Assembly (NCBI GenBank): GCA_947564765.1
Contig: CANODN010000103.1
Coordinates: forward strand, 1-7,136
Direction of reading: 5' to 3'
Source: an uncultured Roseburia sp.
GTDB taxonomy: Bacteria; Bacillota; Clostridia; Lachnospirales; Lachnospiraceae
DNA length: 7,136 bases
Shown here: one piece after another, positions 5,771-7,136 of the stretch
How positions within the stretch are numbered: position 1 is the first letter of the stretch
Layout of the letters: each line of letters starts with the position of its first letter
Program-made: the position numbers and the translations under genes
The notes under the pieces: model-generated
Database searches by the model: none
Told to the model about the DNA's origin: nothing
The model's input: only the letters and a program-made list of their open reading frames with translations

Positions 5771-5819
5771 ATGCGAAAATACCGGAACGGACAAATGGTC
5801 TGTTCCGGTATTTTCGCAT
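5771..5819. terminator. Strong operon terminator, probably bidirectional
   Basis: Bases 5771-5792 pair with 5798-5819 over 22 positions, with a single G-U wobble and a 5-base loop (AAATG). The core CCGGAACGGAC stem is followed on the + strand by TATTTTCGC and preceded by GCGAAAATA, so a T-rich side exists on both strands. It closes the cysE-sigH operon and separates it from the LRR gene. A 16-bp palindrome CTTTTCATATGAAAAG sits just before it at 5746-5761. Confidence 0.85.
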
Positions 5820-5821
5820 CC

Positions 5822-5850
5822 GTTCGTCCCTGAAATCTTCCATTCGTCCC
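5822..5850. repeat. Direct repeat pair TTCGTCCC, 20-bp spacing, upstream of LRR gene
   Basis: TTCGTCCC occurs at 5823-5830 and again at 5843-5850, exactly 20 bp apart. The similarity extends beyond the core (15 of 20 positions agree between 5821-5840 and 5841-5860, including GAAA after each copy). The second copy ends 7 bases before the candidate -35. Two same-face copies upstream of a weak promoter is the geometry of an activator site, for example of LytTR-type response regulators; the regulator is an inference. Confidence 0.5.
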
Positions 5851-5857
5851 AGAAAGA

Positions 5858-5897
5858 TTGTGTTTTTTAGATTTTTGCAATTAAAATATCTAAAAAA
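5858..5897 (+). promoter_or_regulatory. Candidate promoter with overlapping inverted repeat, LRR gene
   Basis: TTGTGT (5858-5863) and TAAAAT (5882-5887) are spaced by 18 bp and form a moderate-to-weak promoter. TTTTTTAGAT (5863-5872) and ATCTAAAAAA (5888-5897) are a perfect 10-bp inverted repeat with a 15-bp spacer that covers the -10 region, so it could be an operator. Start near 5894 would leave a short leader with AAAGGAG (5904-5910) before the ATG. The A+T richness makes chance matches easy, hence the modest confidence. Confidence 0.4.
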
Positions 5898-5921
5898 TGT
5901 TTGAAAGGAGAAACAGAAGAA

Positions 5922-7136
5922 ATGAAAAAAACAGGAAGGAAATTAGCGGTATTTTTGCTGACGCTCTGTATAACAGTCTCAAATTTTTCCTGGGGAGAGG
6001 GAAAACAGGAGGTTTATGCAGAGGAAACAGAGGGTGCGACGGAAGAAAGCTTTACAGTGGATGAAGTTGTCTATCGGGAGATTGAACCCGGAAAAGTGAA
6101 ACTTTTGGATTGGGCAAAGGAAATAGAATGGAAGGGAACTGTTACTATACCGGAGAAGGTGACTTATAATGGTACGGAATATACGGTGGCGGCAATTGGA
6201 GATCAGGCATTTCAAAATAAACAGAGGATGGCGGAAATCATTTTTCCGGATACGATTTTAAGTATCGGAGAATATGCCTTTAATTCTTGTGCCGGACTTA
6301 CACAGTTAGAGCTGCCTTCCAATATACAGGAGATTGGATCGTATGCTTTTTATCGATGTCAGGAGATCCAGGGAGAATTAGTGATACCAGTGTCTGTAAC
6401 CAGCATTGGAAGAGAAGCTTTTTCATACAATATAAAATTGAACAGTGTGACAATTCTAAATCCGGATATTCGTTATGGGGGAGCTGAATTTTTTTCAAAC
6501 AGCAGTATTACCGAGATAAATCTGCCAGAAGGAATGACCGCTTTGGGATCTTTAGATCAGGGGTATATGTTTTACGGTTGTAAAAGTCTTACGCACATAG
6601 ATCTTCCCCAAAGCCTTTCTGTAATACCGAAAGGGACATTTAAGAATTGCACCGGTCTCACGGAAATTCAGATTCCAAAGTCAGTAAATAGTATAGGAGC
6701 TTCCGTGTTTATGGGATGTACCGGTTTGAAAGAAGTTGTGATACCGGAGGGAGTAACAGATATAAATACGCAGCTGTTTTATCAGTGCAGTGAGGAATTA
6801 TGCGTTGTATTTCCCGACAGTGTCACATCTGTCCACAAATGGGTATTCTGGAGTAATTCTGCGGAACAGGAACAATACAGCACGACAATAACAGCAAAAT
6901 GTACCAGCAGGGAAGTTGCTGCTCTGATTGCAGGTATCGGTCATAAAAATATATTGTTAAACGGAGAACCGTATGAATTGGATGAATTTACAACAGAACA
7001 ATTTAAATATCTTGTGATAGATAAAGAGAACAGAATTGTCCAGATTGAAAAACTTCCGGGTGTAAAATTTTCCGGAGAAATCGAAATTCCGGAAACAGTA
7101 GAATGGGAAGGCAATGTTTATACAGTTACTTCCATT
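5922..7136 (+). CDS. Secreted BspA-like leucine-rich-repeat protein (3' truncated by window)
   Basis: An open frame of 405 codons with no stop before the window edge. The N-terminus is a signal peptide: MKKTGRK, a hydrophobic core (LAVFLLTLCITVS), and a probable cleavage after VYA (residue 33), so the product is exported. Residues 46-92 form an entry module ending in YTVAAIGDQAF. From about 91 to 310 run roughly eight LRR_5/BspA-type repeats of about 23 residues, pattern SIG-x-x-AF-x-x-C-x-x-L-x-x-I-x-(I/L)P-x-x-(V/I). A linker (313-355) leads into a second entry module (363-405, ending YTVTSI) homologous to the first, so another repeat array probably follows. Such proteins in gut and oral bacteria are surface or matrix adhesins; a role here is inferred. 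AAAGGAG (5904-5910) lies 11 bases before the ATG. It is its own transcription unit after the terminator. Confidence 0.9.
   Translation, partial: MKKTGRKLAVFLLTLCITVSNFSWGEGKQEVYAEETEGATEESFTVDEVVYREIEPGKVKLLDWAKEIEWKGTVTIPEKVTYNGTEYTVAAIGDQAFQNKQRMAEIIFPDTILSIGEYAFNSCAGLTQLELPSNIQEIGSYAFYRCQEIQGELVIPVSVTSIGREAFSYNIKLNSVTILNPDIRYGGAEFFSNSSITEINLPEGMTALGSLDQGYMFYGCKSLTHIDLPQSLSVIPKGTFKNCTGLTEIQIPKSVNSIGASVFMGCTGLKEVVIPEGVTDINTQLFYQCSEELCVVFPDSVTSVHKWVFWSNSAEQEQYSTTITAKCTSREVAALIAGIGHKNILLNGEPYELDEFTTEQFKYLVIDKENRIVQIEKLPGVKFSGEIEIPETVEWEGNVYTVTSI

Noticed and set aside
5361..5843. 160-codon - strand frame across the end of sigH and the terminator
   Set aside because: It is antisense to conserved sigH region 4 and starts beyond the terminator hairpin; its composition (Phe/Arg/Ile rich) is typical of a reverse-strand shadow.
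1..7136. CRISPR arrays, tRNA or rRNA genes, transposases, prophage genes
   Set aside because: No regularly spaced repeat array, no cloverleaf-like segment and no transposase or phage motifs were seen on either strand.

Overview
The window looks like a chromosomal core segment from a low-to-mid GC, spore-forming Clostridia-type Firmicute, most likely Lachnospiraceae. The grounds are the gene order cysE-cysS-mrnC-rlmB-sigH, which matches the Bacillus/Clostridia ispF...sigH neighbourhood; a Gram-positive tRNA-Cys T-box leader; strong AGGAGG-type ribosome binding sites; a SigH-like sporulation sigma factor; and a BspA-like leucine-rich-repeat surface protein. The species cannot be named from sequence alone. 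All supported genes are on the + strand.

Layout: (1) Bases 1-156 carry a perfect 35-bp inverted repeat (arms 1-35 and 122-156) around an 86-bp loop, just upstream of ispF and starting exactly at the window edge. One reading frame stays open across it and ends inside ispF, so it may hold the tail of an upstream gene. (2) 184-693 is ispF (MEP isoprenoid pathway). (3) 747-1266 is a compact, A+T-rich RelE/ParE-type toxin-antitoxin pair with its own extended -10 promoter, placed between ispF and the cysteine operon. (4) 1306-1590 is a promoter and a T-box riboswitch ending in an intrinsic terminator. Its specifier (TGC, 1441-1443) and its T-box variable base (A1543, pairing with U73 of tRNA-Cys) both indicate cysteine. 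(5) 1696-5633 is a tightly packed operon: cysE, cysS, mrnC, rlmB, sigH, with 14- and 16-bp overlaps at two junctions, followed by a possible 32-codon ORF and a strong hairpin terminator (5771-5819). (6) 5820-7136 begins a new transcription unit with repeated upstream motifs and a secreted LRR protein that runs off the window.

How it fits together: charged tRNA-Cys should terminate transcription before cysE, and uncharged tRNA-Cys should let it continue. That would raise O-acetylserine synthesis and cysteinyl-tRNA synthetase together. Because no terminator or obvious promoter is visible before the downstream genes, 23S rRNA maturation (mrnC, rlmB) and the sporulation/transition sigma factor (sigH) may partly share this cysteine-responsive control. 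I found no new defence or mobile system. The items most worth a second look are the edge inverted repeat, the inserted toxin-antitoxin pair, the cysteine T-box coupled to sigH, and the paired upstream motifs before the LRR gene.
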